In this document: positions 51,287-59,945 of the stretch, in pieces
Numbering within the stretch: the first letter of the stretch is position 1
Layout: each line of letters opens with the position of its first letter
Assembly (NCBI RefSeq): GCF_900108335.1
Contig: NZ_FNVT01000012.1
Coordinates: 248,001 to 312,000, forward strand
Origin: Nonomuraea solani
GTDB lineage: Bacteria > Actinomycetota > Actinomycetes > Streptosporangiales > Streptosporangiaceae
Direction: 5' to 3'
DNA: 64,000 nucleotides
Notes under the pieces: model-generated
What the model was told of the DNA's origin: nothing
The model's database searches: none
The model's input: the letters and a program-made list of their open reading frames with translations, nothing else
Translations under genes and position numbers: made by a program

Positions 51287-54200
51287 TCAGCGCCGACGTC
51301 CGCGCTTGACCTGCAGTTGCTCGAACCGGGGTACGTCGCCCGCACGCACCCGCCCCCAGGCCCTGGCGTAGAGGGCGGCGGCGGGTTCCATCGGCACCAG
51401 CGGCGCGCGGCGGTCGGCGGAGGCGCGGAACATGGAGATCTTCCACTGCTCCACGGGCAACTGCGGGGTACGGAGCTCGGTCCAGCCACCGGGCAGGAAG
51501 AGACCGCGCCCGGCCCGGCTCCTGACGGCCTCGACCACGAGGTCGGTCGCGGCCAGCTCCGCGCGGGCGGCCTTCATGCGGGCGGGCTTCCACCCGGTCC
51601 ACCTGGACAGGTTGCGGTCCGTCGGATCGGGCATGGCCAGCAGCATCAGGTAGACGGCCGCCGCGTCGCCGCCCAGCCCGTGTGTTTCGGCCACCTCGGC
51701 GACCAGCTCGGGCACTGAGCGCGTGGGGTCCTGCGGCCACCACGTGCCGTCGGCGTCGCGCTCGCCCGCCTTGGGGTCGCCGGGGTCGGCGAGCAGCGCC
51801 TCGAAGCCCGGGTCGCGGACCGTGCGCAGGGCCACCTCGGTGGGGAACGGCTCCTCCTCGGTCGCGAGCAGGGCCTTCAGGTAGGGGTCGTCACCGTGGA
51901 GCAGCGCGGTACGGATGCCGGGCGCCGGCCGTTCGTCGTAGGTGGCCAGGATGACCGAGCCGTACCGGACGAAACCCTCACCCGTCTCGGTCGGCTCTCC
52001 CGCGGCCTTGCGGAAGCCGGGCAGGTCGATGTAGCGGTCGAGGTCGAGCATCAGCTCGGGGTTGGCCAGCCGGTCGCGTACCGCGGCCAGCGCCCCGGGC
52101 AGCGCGGCCCTGATCGGGTCGCCCGCCGGCAGCCGGTGGGACAGCCACGACACCGTGGACACGACCATGGTGAGCGTGCTCCCGGTGAACCCGGTCGCGT
52201 TGTCGTCGGCCGGCCGCACCCGGTCGCCGCTGACCTTCCACACCAGGTCACGGCTCAGCTCGGGGGTGCCGGCCGGGTCGATGACCGCGCGCAGGGCCGA
52301 GCCGGCCTCCTGGCCCACCCGCAGGACGCGTACCGCCTCGCCGAGCAGCCATTCGGGCACCGCCGCCTGCCGGCCGACCTTGGCGTTCCACACCTCGGCC
52401 GCCGCGGCCACGTCGGGGCCGTCGGTCCAGAGCCGCGCGGGGTCCGCGGGCAGCAGGGCGGAGACGACCGCCCACCGCACCTCGGCGTCGAGGCCGCGGA
52501 GCTCGTCGCGGACGACGACGGTGTCGGCCACCTTCACGCCGAGCAGCGCGCGGTCCTCCTTCGTGAGGAAGTTCCGCTCGTATCCGTCCACCCGCGGCAG
52601 TCCGGCCACCACCAGCTTCGCGGCGGTCTCGGACAACCCGGTCAGCCGGGCGAACTCCGCCGCCGCCTCAGGCACCCACGGCGCCGGGCCGCGCGCGTCG
52701 AGCTCGGCCAGGAACGCCTGAGCCCAGCCCGCGTCCCTGGCCGCTCCGACGGGATCCGAGGACTTGACGGTGTAGGGCGCGGGCACCTCGAACCGGCCTG
52801 CCGGGTCGTGGAACAGGGCCGTCCACGTGGTGCCGGAATTGCCGTAGTCGAGCACGTTGATGAAGGCGATGAACGCCCCGCCGCCCAGCGGAAGCAGCCC
52901 GATCCACGTGCCGGTCTGCCAGCTTCCGTCGGGCTTGACCATGTGCCGATGGTCGAGGTGCACCGTCATCCGGCGCCACCGGGTGGCGTCGGCCGAGACC
53001 GGCAGCGCGCGAGCGTGCAGCTCGCCGAGCAGGGTGCGCAGCACGGCCCGGTCGTCCTGGCCCGTCGTCGCGGCGGTGGCGCGGAAGACCAGGGCCTCGG
53101 AGTGGTCGAGCGCCTGGTCCCAGCGCAGCGCCGCCGCGCCCAGCACGGGCAGCTCCAAGTGGAGCCGGCCGGGACCGGCGGGCGGCTGATCCTCGGCCGA
53201 CAGCGCCTCGCCGATGGCCCTGATCTGCTGGAAGACGCCGTCGTTGTCCTCCAGGTGCCAGGAGTAGCTCGCGTAGCGGCCCAGCCCGCTGAACGCCTGG
53301 TCGACCGCCTCGTCGGGCGGCCCGGCGGGCGCCTGCTCGCGGTGACCGCCGGCCAGCGTCTCGGTGAGCCTGGTGACGATCGCGCGCAGCGACTCCTGCT
53401 GCTGGGCGGCGAAGCGGGCGATCCCGGCGATGCCCGCCACCAGCCCGTCGTGGCTCACTCCCGGCAGCAGCGCGCGAAGCTGCGCGGGCAGGTCGTCGCC
53501 GTCGGACTCGGCCGCCTTCAGCAGCGCGGCCGCGGTGTCGCGGTCGATGCGGCGCAGCACGGCGGAGCCTTCGGCGTCGCGGGGCTCCAGGTAGTTCCAG
53601 TAGCGCACCGGCGGCAGCATGATCGTGCCGGTGGCGAACGTGCCGGGCGTCCGGTCCGTCTTGACCGTGGCGGTGACCACGCCGTCGGGGTCGACCAGGA
53701 GCAGCCGGTAGCTCCCCTGGACGACGGCGCAGGCCCGCTCGGCGCCGGGGAACCTCAGTCCGCGGATCGGGGACTCGGAGTCGGGCGGCACGGTGACCGT
53801 GGTCCCGGCGAGGTCCTCGCCCCGCCTGGACCCGTCGGGCAGCCGGATCGTACGCCAGCCGAGCATGCCGCCGACGGGGGTGCCGATGGGGGTGGGCGCG
53901 TCGGAGGGGGCGGGCAGCAGCCAGCCGCCGAGGAACTTGCTGCCGTCAGGTGCCGCGCGCAGCGCGTCGGCGAAGAAGCCGGGCATGGTCCTGCGGCCCT
54001 GGGCGCCGGTGACCGGGTCGAACTCGTACCAGCCGGCGGAGTCGTGCTCGGAGCCGTCCCACGACCACACCCAGTAGGAGGTGCCGTCGGTGAGCACCGA
54101 CCGCTCCTTGGGGACCGCCGTGTCGCCGCGGTGCAGCACGCCGTGACCGGTCGTCCGCCCGCCGCCGGGCAGCGCCAGCGTGGCGGCGTCGTTGTTGCGG

Positions 54201-56161
54201 TACCAGTCGAGTTTCGTGCCTCTGGTGCCGTTGTCGCTCTCGATCGGCCGGAGCCGGTCGGGGGCGGTGTGCCAGTAGCCGCGCAGCCCTCCGTCGAGGT
54301 CGCGCGACTGCCAGTAGACCAGCAGCTCGCCGTCCACGTAGTGGCAGCCGACGTCGCTGTAGCGGTCGTTGGCGGGCACGCGCAGGTCGTGGGTGAGTGC
54401 GGTGCCCTCGGGGCCGAGCACCCGCACCTGGGTGGAGCCGGACACGATCAGGTGCGGCCAGGCGTCGGCGACCACCAGATCGTCGACGTCCTTCCTCGGT
54501 ACGAGGTTAGCCGCCGCGTCCTCCCAGGCCGGCCAGCTCAGCTCGTCGATCAGCCCGGTCCGCAGCGTGCGGGCGAGCACCTCGGCGACGTCGGCCGTGG
54601 CGGCCTCGCGCACCTCGTCTTCGGCCAGCACCAGCGCCTCGCCCGGCAGCCAGGCCAGCCGCGCCATGGCGTCGGGCAGGTCGGGCAGCCCGGCGGCCGA
54701 CGAGCGCCGTGCCACTGCGCGCATCCACTCGGCCAGCATCGGCCGGCCGCCCGGGGAGCCGGCCAGCAGCCGGATCGTACGCCGGCCGCTGTCGTTGTCG
54801 CCGCAACCGTCGGCGGCCCGGCGGAACGCGTTGCGGAAGCGGCCGTCGGCCTCCAATGCGACCAGGTCGCGCTGGTCCTTGCCCCGCGCCCAGTTCTCCA
54901 GCCACAGGGAGGAGTGGTCCTCCGGGTCGGCCACCGGGATCTCCAGGGCGAGCAGCAGGTCGAGCAGGTCGACCTCGCTCGGCGCCCACAGCGGCCGCCG
55001 CCCACTCTCGGCCAGCTCGGCCCGCACCTCGGGGGCCAGCCGTTCGATGACCGCTTCGAGCTTGGGCAGGCGCGGCGGGATCCCGTAGGCGCTGTTGCGC
55101 GCGGTCAGGTAGCGCGACAGCCAGCCCGCCACGCCGTCCTGCGGCCGGGCCGCGCCGGTGATCAGGTCGTCGAGCGCGCCGGACGACTCGACGATGTCCA
55201 GCCAGACGGCGGCCAGCTCGTGGTCTCTGGCCTCGGGGACGACGTCGAGGAGCGCGGCGCGTACGGAGGCGTCGTTTCTGCCCAGCGCCGCGATGGCGCC
55301 CGCGTGGGCCTTCCACCAGCCGGTGGCGGCCCGCAGGGTGGCGGGCAGGGTGAGCAGCTCGCTGAGGTAGGCCTGCTCGGTGGCGTCGGCGTCCTTGCCC
55401 GCGGCGCGCGCCAGCTTGCGCAGGTCCTGGGCCATCTGGGCGGACGGCGGCAGCCCTCCCGCGGTGCGCCGCAGGCACAGCCGGGTGAACCGGTCGAGCG
55501 CCTCGTCGCCGGACAGCCGGGCGGCCAGCTCCTTGGCGTATCCGGACAGCACCTTGACCGGCAGCGCCCCGGCCAGCGCGTATTCGAGGAACACGGCGTC
55601 GAGCCGGTCTTCGTCGAGTTCGAGCCCGTGCCGGGCCTCGGCCTGGCGGGCGTGGGAGAAGAGCTGACCGGCGTAGGTGGCGTTCTCGACGCCGATGAAC
55701 ACGCGCCCGGCCTGTTCGTAGTAGGTGGGCAGGAAGTGCGGCACGGCCGCGGCGAGCCGGCCGGCGATCGCGTGGTAGGTGTCGAGGGCCGCCTTGGGCT
55801 TCGACTTGGCCTGGCGGGCGGCGCGTTCGAGCTCGGGGACGATGGCGAGCGCCGCGTGCCCGTCCTCGGGGTGGTGCACCAGGATCCATTCGGGGAAGCC
55901 GAGCGAGCGCCGCCGGCCGAGCCCGACCACGGCGGGCTCGCCCTCGGGCGCCAGCCCGAGGAACCCGGTCGCCAGGTCTTCGGCGGCGAGCAGCTCCTCG
56001 GCCACCAGCCGCACGACCACGCGGTCGTCCAGCCCGGGGTGCCGGTAGGCGCGGGCCACCAGCGGCACCGCCCGGTCGCCCGCGTCCGGGGTGCCGGGAG
56101 GCAGCACGGCCCCGGCCTTCAGCAGTTCCTCGGTCGTGTCCACTGCCGGCTGCTCGCTCAT
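51287..56161 (-). CDS. Giant uncharacterised protein of the MoxR/VWA operon
   Basis: A 1,624-residue protein with no family I can name with confidence. No signal peptide or membrane segment is apparent. Residues about 1-560 are helical and repeat-like; about 565-850 is beta-rich, with Trp-Asp turns such as SYWVWSWDGSEHDSAGWYEF and GELLVYWQSRDLDGGLRGYW, suggesting a beta-propeller; the C-terminal third is mixed, ending in a possible winged helix (WTGWKPARMKAARAELAATD). ATG at 56161 has GAGGAGGGG upstream and overlaps the DUF4132 stop as ATGA. By position it may be the substrate adaptor or target of the MoxR/VWA pair. Confidence 0.85.
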   Translation of the reverse strand: MSEQPAVDTTEELLKAGAVLPPGTPDAGDRAVPLVARAYRHPGLDDRVVVRLVAEELLAAEDLATGFLGLAPEGEPAVVGLGRRRSLGFPEWILVHHPEDGHAALAIVPELERAARQAKSKPKAALDTYHAIAGRLAAAVPHFLPTYYEQAGRVFIGVENATYAGQLFSHARQAEARHGLELDEDRLDAVFLEYALAGALPVKVLSGYAKELAARLSGDEALDRFTRLCLRRTAGGLPPSAQMAQDLRKLARAAGKDADATEQAYLSELLTLPATLRAATGWWKAHAGAIAALGRNDASVRAALLDVVPEARDHELAAVWLDIVESSGALDDLITGAARPQDGVAGWLSRYLTARNSAYGIPPRLPKLEAVIERLAPEVRAELAESGRRPLWAPSEVDLLDLLLALEIPVADPEDHSSLWLENWARGKDQRDLVALEADGRFRNAFRRAADGCGDNDSGRRTIRLLAGSPGGRPMLAEWMRAVARRSSAAGLPDLPDAMARLAWLPGEALVLAEDEVREAATADVAEVLARTLRTGLIDELSWPAWEDAAANLVPRKDVDDLVVADAWPHLIVSGSTQVRVLGPEGTALTHDLRVPANDRYSDVGCHYVDGELLVYWQSRDLDGGLRGYWHTAPDRLRPIESDNGTRGTKLDWYRNNDAATLALPGGGRTTGHGVLHRGDTAVPKERSVLTDGTSYWVWSWDGSEHDSAGWYEFDPVTGAQGRRTMPGFFADALRAAPDGSKFLGGWLLPAPSDAPTPIGTPVGGMLGWRTIRLPDGSRRGEDLAGTTVTVPPDSESPIRGLRFPGAERACAVVQGSYRLLLVDPDGVVTATVKTDRTPGTFATGTIMLPPVRYWNYLEPRDAEGSAVLRRIDRDTAAALLKAAESDGDDLPAQLRALLPGVSHDGLVAGIAGIARFAAQQQESLRAIVTRLTETLAGGHREQAPAGPPDEAVDQAFSGLGRYASYSWHLEDNDGVFQQIRAIGEALSAEDQPPAGPGRLHLELPVLGAAALRWDQALDHSEALVFRATAATTGQDDRAVLRTLLGELHARALPVSADATRWRRMTVHLDHRHMVKPDGSWQTGTWIGLLPLGGGAFIAFINVLDYGNSGTTWTALFHDPAGRFEVPAPYTVKSSDPVGAARDAGWAQAFLAELDARGPAPWVPEAAAEFARLTGLSETAAKLVVAGLPRVDGYERNFLTKEDRALLGVKVADTVVVRDELRGLDAEVRWAVVSALLPADPARLWTDGPDVAAAAEVWNAKVGRQAAVPEWLLGEAVRVLRVGQEAGSALRAVIDPAGTPELSRDLVWKVSGDRVRPADDNATGFTGSTLTMVVSTVSWLSHRLPAGDPIRAALPGALAAVRDRLANPELMLDLDRYIDLPGFRKAAGEPTETGEGFVRYGSVILATYDERPAPGIRTALLHGDDPYLKALLATEEEPFPTEVALRTVRDPGFEALLADPGDPKAGERDADGTWWPQDPTRSVPELVAEVAETHGLGGDAAAVYLMLLAMPDPTDRNLSRWTGWKPARMKAARAELAATDLVVEAVRSRAGRGLFLPGGWTELRTPQLPVEQWKISMFRASADRRAPLVPMEPAAALYARAWGRVRAGDVPRFEQLQVKRGRRR

Positions 56162-57018
56162 GACCCCTCCTCGACCTGACGCCCGGCGTAGAGCGCCGCG
56201 GCCATCCGCATCCCCTCGGACCACGCGACCGGCCCGACCTCGCGCAGCGGCAGTGTCCTGCCGTCCTGGTCGTGCCAGGTGAGGTTGCCGGTGTGGACCT
56301 CGCTCTCCCAGTAGGGCTCGCCGATCCAGACGGCCGCCTCGGCGATCCGACCGGCATCGCGTACGCGGCACGTGGCGTAACCGCCGGACACCCGGTAGCC
56401 GAGCTGCGTGGCCCTGGCCGCCAGCCCGAACCTGGAGACGAACTTGCCGCCGGCGAACTCCGTCACCGCGCTCGCCTTCTCCCCCACCTCGGCGGGCTTG
56501 CGCCAGATGGCCCGGTGGATCTGCTCGACCTTCTGCGTCACGCCCAGCTCGGCGGCGAACTCTCGCAGGTCGTCGAGGTCGGGCAGCAGCACCGGGTGCG
56601 GCAGCGTCACCGTCTCGGGCGACAGCCGCACGGTCTCGCCGTCGAGGTTGACCATCCGCAGCTCGCCCGAGCCGCTGGCGTCGCGCAGGAACCCGACCTC
56701 GTCGGGGTCGTCGCCGACCACGGCCAGGTCGCGCAGCGCGGTCTGCCACGCGTCGTCCGGCCACACCTGGGCCAGCACCCCGGTCGGGACGGGCAGGGAC
56801 GACACCATCCAGGTGTCCACCTGGGCCACGCACGACGCGGCGTGCCGGTCCAGCCACTCCGCCAGCCGTCGCAGCCGGTCCACCTCGGGATGCTCACGCA
56901 GGGCCTTGGGCAGCGATTTGAGCCGCCGCCCCGCCGCGCGCCCGGAGGTCGGCCTCGCCGCCACCCGGCCTTCTATGAGGGCGACCTCGTATCCGTCGCC
57001 CGCCGCCAGCCAACCCAC
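56158..57018 (-). CDS. DUF4132-domain protein, first gene of the MoxR/VWA operon
   Basis: A 286-residue protein resembling the DUF4132 domain that forms the C-terminus of E. coli YehI: RLKSLPKALREHP, then VPTGVLAQVWPDDAWQTALR, EVGFLRDASGSGELRMVNLD and VTLPHPVLLPDLDDLREFAA. The function is unknown; YehI was once proposed as a molybdate regulator (MolR), and this is not established. GTG at 57018 has AGGCAGG upstream. It begins the five-gene run. The 233 bases to the next gene (57019-57251) should hold the operon promoter, but no motif was recognised. Confidence 0.78.
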   Translation of the reverse strand: MGWLAAGDGYEVALIEGRVAARPTSGRAAGRRLKSLPKALREHPEVDRLRRLAEWLDRHAASCVAQVDTWMVSSLPVPTGVLAQVWPDDAWQTALRDLAVVGDDPDEVGFLRDASGSGELRMVNLDGETVRLSPETVTLPHPVLLPDLDDLREFAAELGVTQKVEQIHRAIWRKPAEVGEKASAVTEFAGGKFVSRFGLAARATQLGYRVSGGYATCRVRDAGRIAEAAVWIGEPYWESEVHTGNLTWHDQDGRTLPLREVGPVAWSEGMRMAAALYAGRQVEEGS

Positions 57019-57251
57019 AGCGCCTGCCTTTCGTGGTCATGGAAATGCGGACCCCCACGGCTCCCGCCGCCCGCGATGCGCGGAACGTTAGCGGCCTCGA
57101 CCGACAAACGAAGGGAGTCGGGAATCCCGCGGCTCACCGTGATCGACCGGCCGGCCGGGCCGGCGGCGGCAGGGGGAGAGGGGACGCTCCATGCCCGAGC
57201 ATGCTAGGGCCTATCACTCCAGTGCCACGAATGACACATTTCGGGCACCAG

Positions 57252-57695
57252 CTAGCGCAGCAGCGGCAGCCGGCCCGTGAGCCCCTCGACCAGGGCGCGC
57301 GGGCCGAACAGGCTGACCGCGAGGTAGGAGGGCTCCTCCGTGCGGGCCAGTTCGGCCAGGTATTCGTCGTAGACGTTGGTGCGCTGGGCGAGGTTCGCCA
57401 TGTCGCTGACGACCAGTTCGGACAGGGCGGCGGCGTCGTTCCTGATCCGGCCGACGATCGCGGCGGGGGCGGCGAGCACCGTGCAGCCCGTCCACGGCAG
57501 CCCGGCGTGCGCCAGCCCGGAGGCGTCCACGCCGCCGGACCCGACGATCGCCGGCACGGAGACGCCTACGGAGGCGGCCAGGCAGGCGGCGGCGTTGGCC
57601 TGCAGGCCGCGCGGCAGGTCACGGTCGATGATGATCGCCCACTTGACCGTGAGACTCTTGGTGGGCAGGTCGGTACGGCGTTCGAGCACGTTCAT
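57252..57695 (-). CDS. DUF2000 family protein
   Basis: A 147-residue protein with the DUF2000 pattern: KWAIIIDRDLPRGLQANAAA near residue 18 and VSVPAIVGSGGVDASG, then VSDMANLAQRTNVYDEY. The fold is related to peptidyl-tRNA hydrolase II-like proteins; the function is unknown. ATG at 57695 has GAAGGGA upstream. It is divergent from an Lrp/AsnC regulator, a recurrent pairing. Confidence 0.85.
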   Translation of the reverse strand: MNVLERRTDLPTKSLTVKWAIIIDRDLPRGLQANAAACLAASVGVSVPAIVGSGGVDASGLAHAGLPWTGCTVLAAPAAIVGRIRNDAAALSELVVSDMANLAQRTNVYDEYLAELARTEEPSYLAVSLFGPRALVEGLTGRLPLLR

Positions 57696-57769
57696 CGTGG
57701 GATCCCTTCTCCGAAGTTCACCCAGCAGGCTCACACCGCAGCCGTTATATCACCAACTCCATGACCTGA

Positions 57770-57790
57770 TTTCCGAAGGAAGTTCGGAAA
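57770..57790. promoter_or_regulatory. Inverted repeat before lrp, probable Lrp operator
   Basis: TTTCCGA (57770) and TCGGAAA (57784) are perfect inverted arms with a 7-base spacer. The repeat lies 20 bases before the Lrp GTG and 75 bases from the DUF2000 start, consistent with control of both divergent genes. Confidence 0.65.
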
Positions 57791-57809
57791 ATCGTGCCAG
57801 GATACGTAT

Positions 57810-58304
57810 GTGGACGAACTTGATACGGCCATACTCACCGAGCTGCAGCGCGACGGCCGCCAGACCAACCGGGAGCTGGCCGAGCACCTCGGCATCGCCC
57901 CCTCGACCTGCCTGGAGCGGGTGCGCTCACTGCGCGAGCGCGGCGTCATCGAGGGCTTCCACGCCGAGGTCAACCTCGACGCGATCGGCCGGCCCGTGCA
58001 GGCGCTGATCAACGTACGCCTGCATCCCAAGATCCGCGAGGCCGTCGAGGGCTTCCGCGACTACGTGGCCGGCCTCCCCGAGACGCTGGCCGTGTTCGTC
58101 GTGTCGGGCGGGGACGACTTCATCATCCAGGTGGGCGTACGCGACGCGGGCCACCTGCGCGACTTCGTGCTCGACCACGTGTCGCGGCACCGCAACATCG
58201 CCGACGTACGCACCTCGCTGGTCTACGACCACATCCGCAAGACGTCGGTCGAGGTGCTGCCGCCCGAGAAGCCCTCGCGCCCGCGCACCGGCCGCAAACG
58301 TTAA
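57810..58304 (+). CDS. Lrp/AsnC-family regulator
   Basis: A 164-residue regulator. The N-terminal HTH is QTNRELAEHLGIAPSTCLERV within an opening MDELDTAILTELQRDG that is standard for the family; the C-terminal RAM domain (INVRLHPKIREAVEGFRDYV, VVSGGDDFIIQVGV) binds amino acids and mediates octamer assembly. GTG at 57810 fits the family N-terminus. It probably represses or activates the divergent DUF2000 gene. Confidence 0.93.
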   Translation: MDELDTAILTELQRDGRQTNRELAEHLGIAPSTCLERVRSLRERGVIEGFHAEVNLDAIGRPVQALINVRLHPKIREAVEGFRDYVAGLPETLAVFVVSGGDDFIIQVGVRDAGHLRDFVLDHVSRHRNIADVRTSLVYDHIRKTSVEVLPPEKPSRPRTGRKR

Positions 58305-58349
58305 ATAGGTGGTGGCCGAATGGCGCGGTAAGTACGGTTGTGGCAGGTC

Positions 58350-58436
58350 AGCGAGCCCGCGGCTCACCGTTCGTTTCGACTACGGCGAGGCGATGGCACC
58401 GGGGCACCGTCCTGTCCCCAGAGCCGCGGGTTCGCT
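58350..58436. terminator. Inverted repeat between convergent lrp and pip
   Basis: AGCGAGCCCGCGGCTC (58350-58365) pairs with GAGCCGCGGGTTCGCT (58421-58436) with one G-U type mismatch, around a 55-base loop. It lies between the stops of two convergent genes and may terminate both. Confidence 0.5.
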
Positions 58437-58438
58437 CC

Positions 58439-59389
58439 CTACCGGGTGGCGAACTCGTCGACGGCCTCGAAGATGGCCTTCCGCATCGCCTCGCTGCCGG
58501 TGTGCCCCGAGTCCTCGATGACGACCAGCTTGGCGTCGGGCCAGGCCTGGGCGAGCTCCCAGGCGGTGATGAGCGGGCCGCCCATGTCCTGGCGGCCGTG
58601 GATCAGCACGCCGGGGATCCCGGCCAGCCGGCCGGCCTCGCGCAGCAGCACGCCCTCCTCCAGCCAGGCGCCGTTGGAGAAGTAGTGCGAGCAGATCCGG
58701 GTCATCGCCATGACGGCGTCGGCTGGCCGGTCGCTGTAGGCGTTCGGCTTGCCGTTGGACTCCATCGAGATCACCGCGTCCTCCCAGGTGATCCAGTCGA
58801 TGGCGGCCTTCTCACGGACCTGGTCGTCGGGGTCGGACAGCAGCCGCGCGTACGCCTTCAGCAGATCTCCGTCGCGGTCCTCTTCGGGGACGCCCTGCCT
58901 GAAGCGCTCCCACGCCTCGGGGAAGAAGCGGCCGACGCCCCGGTAGAGCCAGTCGATCTCGGAGCGGCGGGTGGTCGTGACCGCGACGATGACCATCTCC
59001 GAGACCCGCTCCGGATGCGCCTCGGCATAGGCCAGGATCAGGGTCGACCCCCACGAACCGCCGTACAAGAGCCACTTGTCGATGCCGAGGTGCTCGCGCA
59101 ACCGCTCCATGTCGGCGATCAGGTGGCGGGTGGTGTTGTTGGTCAGGTCGGTGGCCGGGTCACTGGCGTGCGGCCGGCTGCGGCCGCAGTTGCGCTGGTC
59201 GAACAGCACGATCCGGTAGCGCTCCGGGTCGAAGGTACGGCGCATGTTGATCGAGCAACCCGATCCGGGGCCGCCGTGGACGACGAGCGCGGGCTTGCCC
59301 TCCGGGTTGCCACAGACCTCGTAGTAGACGAGATTGCCGTCGCCGGTGTCGAGCATGCCGTGCTCGTAGGGCTCGATCGCGGGATGCAA
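58439..59389 (-). CDS. pip: Proline iminopeptidase
   Basis: A 316-residue alpha/beta hydrolase of peptidase family S33 that removes N-terminal proline. The oxyanion motif is VVHGGPGSGCS, the nucleophile elbow GGSWGSTL (serine near residue 111), FDQRNCGRSRPH follows the family consensus, and the catalytic histidine is in EDSGHTGSEAM. TTG at 59389 is the best start: AGAGGAGT lies five bases upstream and the product starts HPAIEPYEHGMLDTGDG, as in relatives. No operon partner is evident. Confidence 0.94.
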   Translation of the reverse strand: MHPAIEPYEHGMLDTGDGNLVYYEVCGNPEGKPALVVHGGPGSGCSINMRRTFDPERYRIVLFDQRNCGRSRPHASDPATDLTNNTTRHLIADMERLREHLGIDKWLLYGGSWGSTLILAYAEAHPERVSEMVIVAVTTTRRSEIDWLYRGVGRFFPEAWERFRQGVPEEDRDGDLLKAYARLLSDPDDQVREKAAIDWITWEDAVISMESNGKPNAYSDRPADAVMAMTRICSHYFSNGAWLEEGVLLREAGRLAGIPGVLIHGRQDMGGPLITAWELAQAWPDAKLVVIEDSGHTGSEAMRKAIFEAVDEFATR

Positions 59390-59448
59390 AGGGACTCCTC
59401 TCCAGAATGTAACAGCGCTTCAATATAGAGGAGTCCCTTCGCCACGTG

Positions 59449-59808
59449 CTAGCCGACCTTGGAGGACGCAGCCGTCCAGGCGTTGCACGAGGCGGGGTCA
59501 CCGGAGGCGAACCCGCGCTTCATCCAGTAACGACTGTTGGCCGCCTTCGGGATGATGGGCGGCTTCCCTGGGGGGGTTGCCCTGGATCAGGGTCACGAGT
59601 TCCTTCCAGTCCTTGGTGGAGCGACCCTTCAGCGGCCAGACGCTCTTCAGGAAAGCGGCGCCCAGGCACTCCGACTGAAGCGTCAGTAGAGCGGGTTCGC
59701 GGTGAGCGTGGCGTCATTGATGGGATATGACGTCGTTTCAGCGGTGGCCGTTCCAGCCGAGGGGGCCATCAAAGCGGCAGCCAGTGTGGCTACCGGTAGA
59801 AATTTCAC
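59449..59808 (-). pseudogene. Remnant of a secreted neutral zinc metallopeptidase-like gene
   Basis: From GTG 59808 a signal peptide FLPVATLAAALMAPSAGTAT and mature start to TANPLY are readable, then a stop at 59685. One frame over, coding continues as LQSECLGAAFLKSVWPLKG to LIQGNPP; within a run of seven G (59571 region) it returns to the first frame as PIIPKAANSRYWMKRGF and ends CNAWTAASSKVG at TAG 59449. NPLY...and the QSECLGAAFL...YWMKRGF..CNAW tail are the two ends of actinobacterial secreted neutral zinc metallopeptidases; the central part with the HExxH zinc site is missing. So it carries an internal deletion plus frameshifts. Confidence 0.7.
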
Positions 59809-59945
59809 GAGGCGTGACAATAGGGGCATTTGGCCTCTACAGCAACGCGGTAAAGAGGGCTAGATCCAACTATGAAGTAATTGAACCACCACTAAGGGTA
59901 CTGATCGCAGCGATAAGCAGATCATCCATCTAGTGGGGGAGCATC

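Noticed and set aside
44031..57251. Genomic island with attachment sites around the MoxR operon
   Set aside because: No tRNA, integrase, transposase or direct-repeat boundary was found; composition matches the surroundings.
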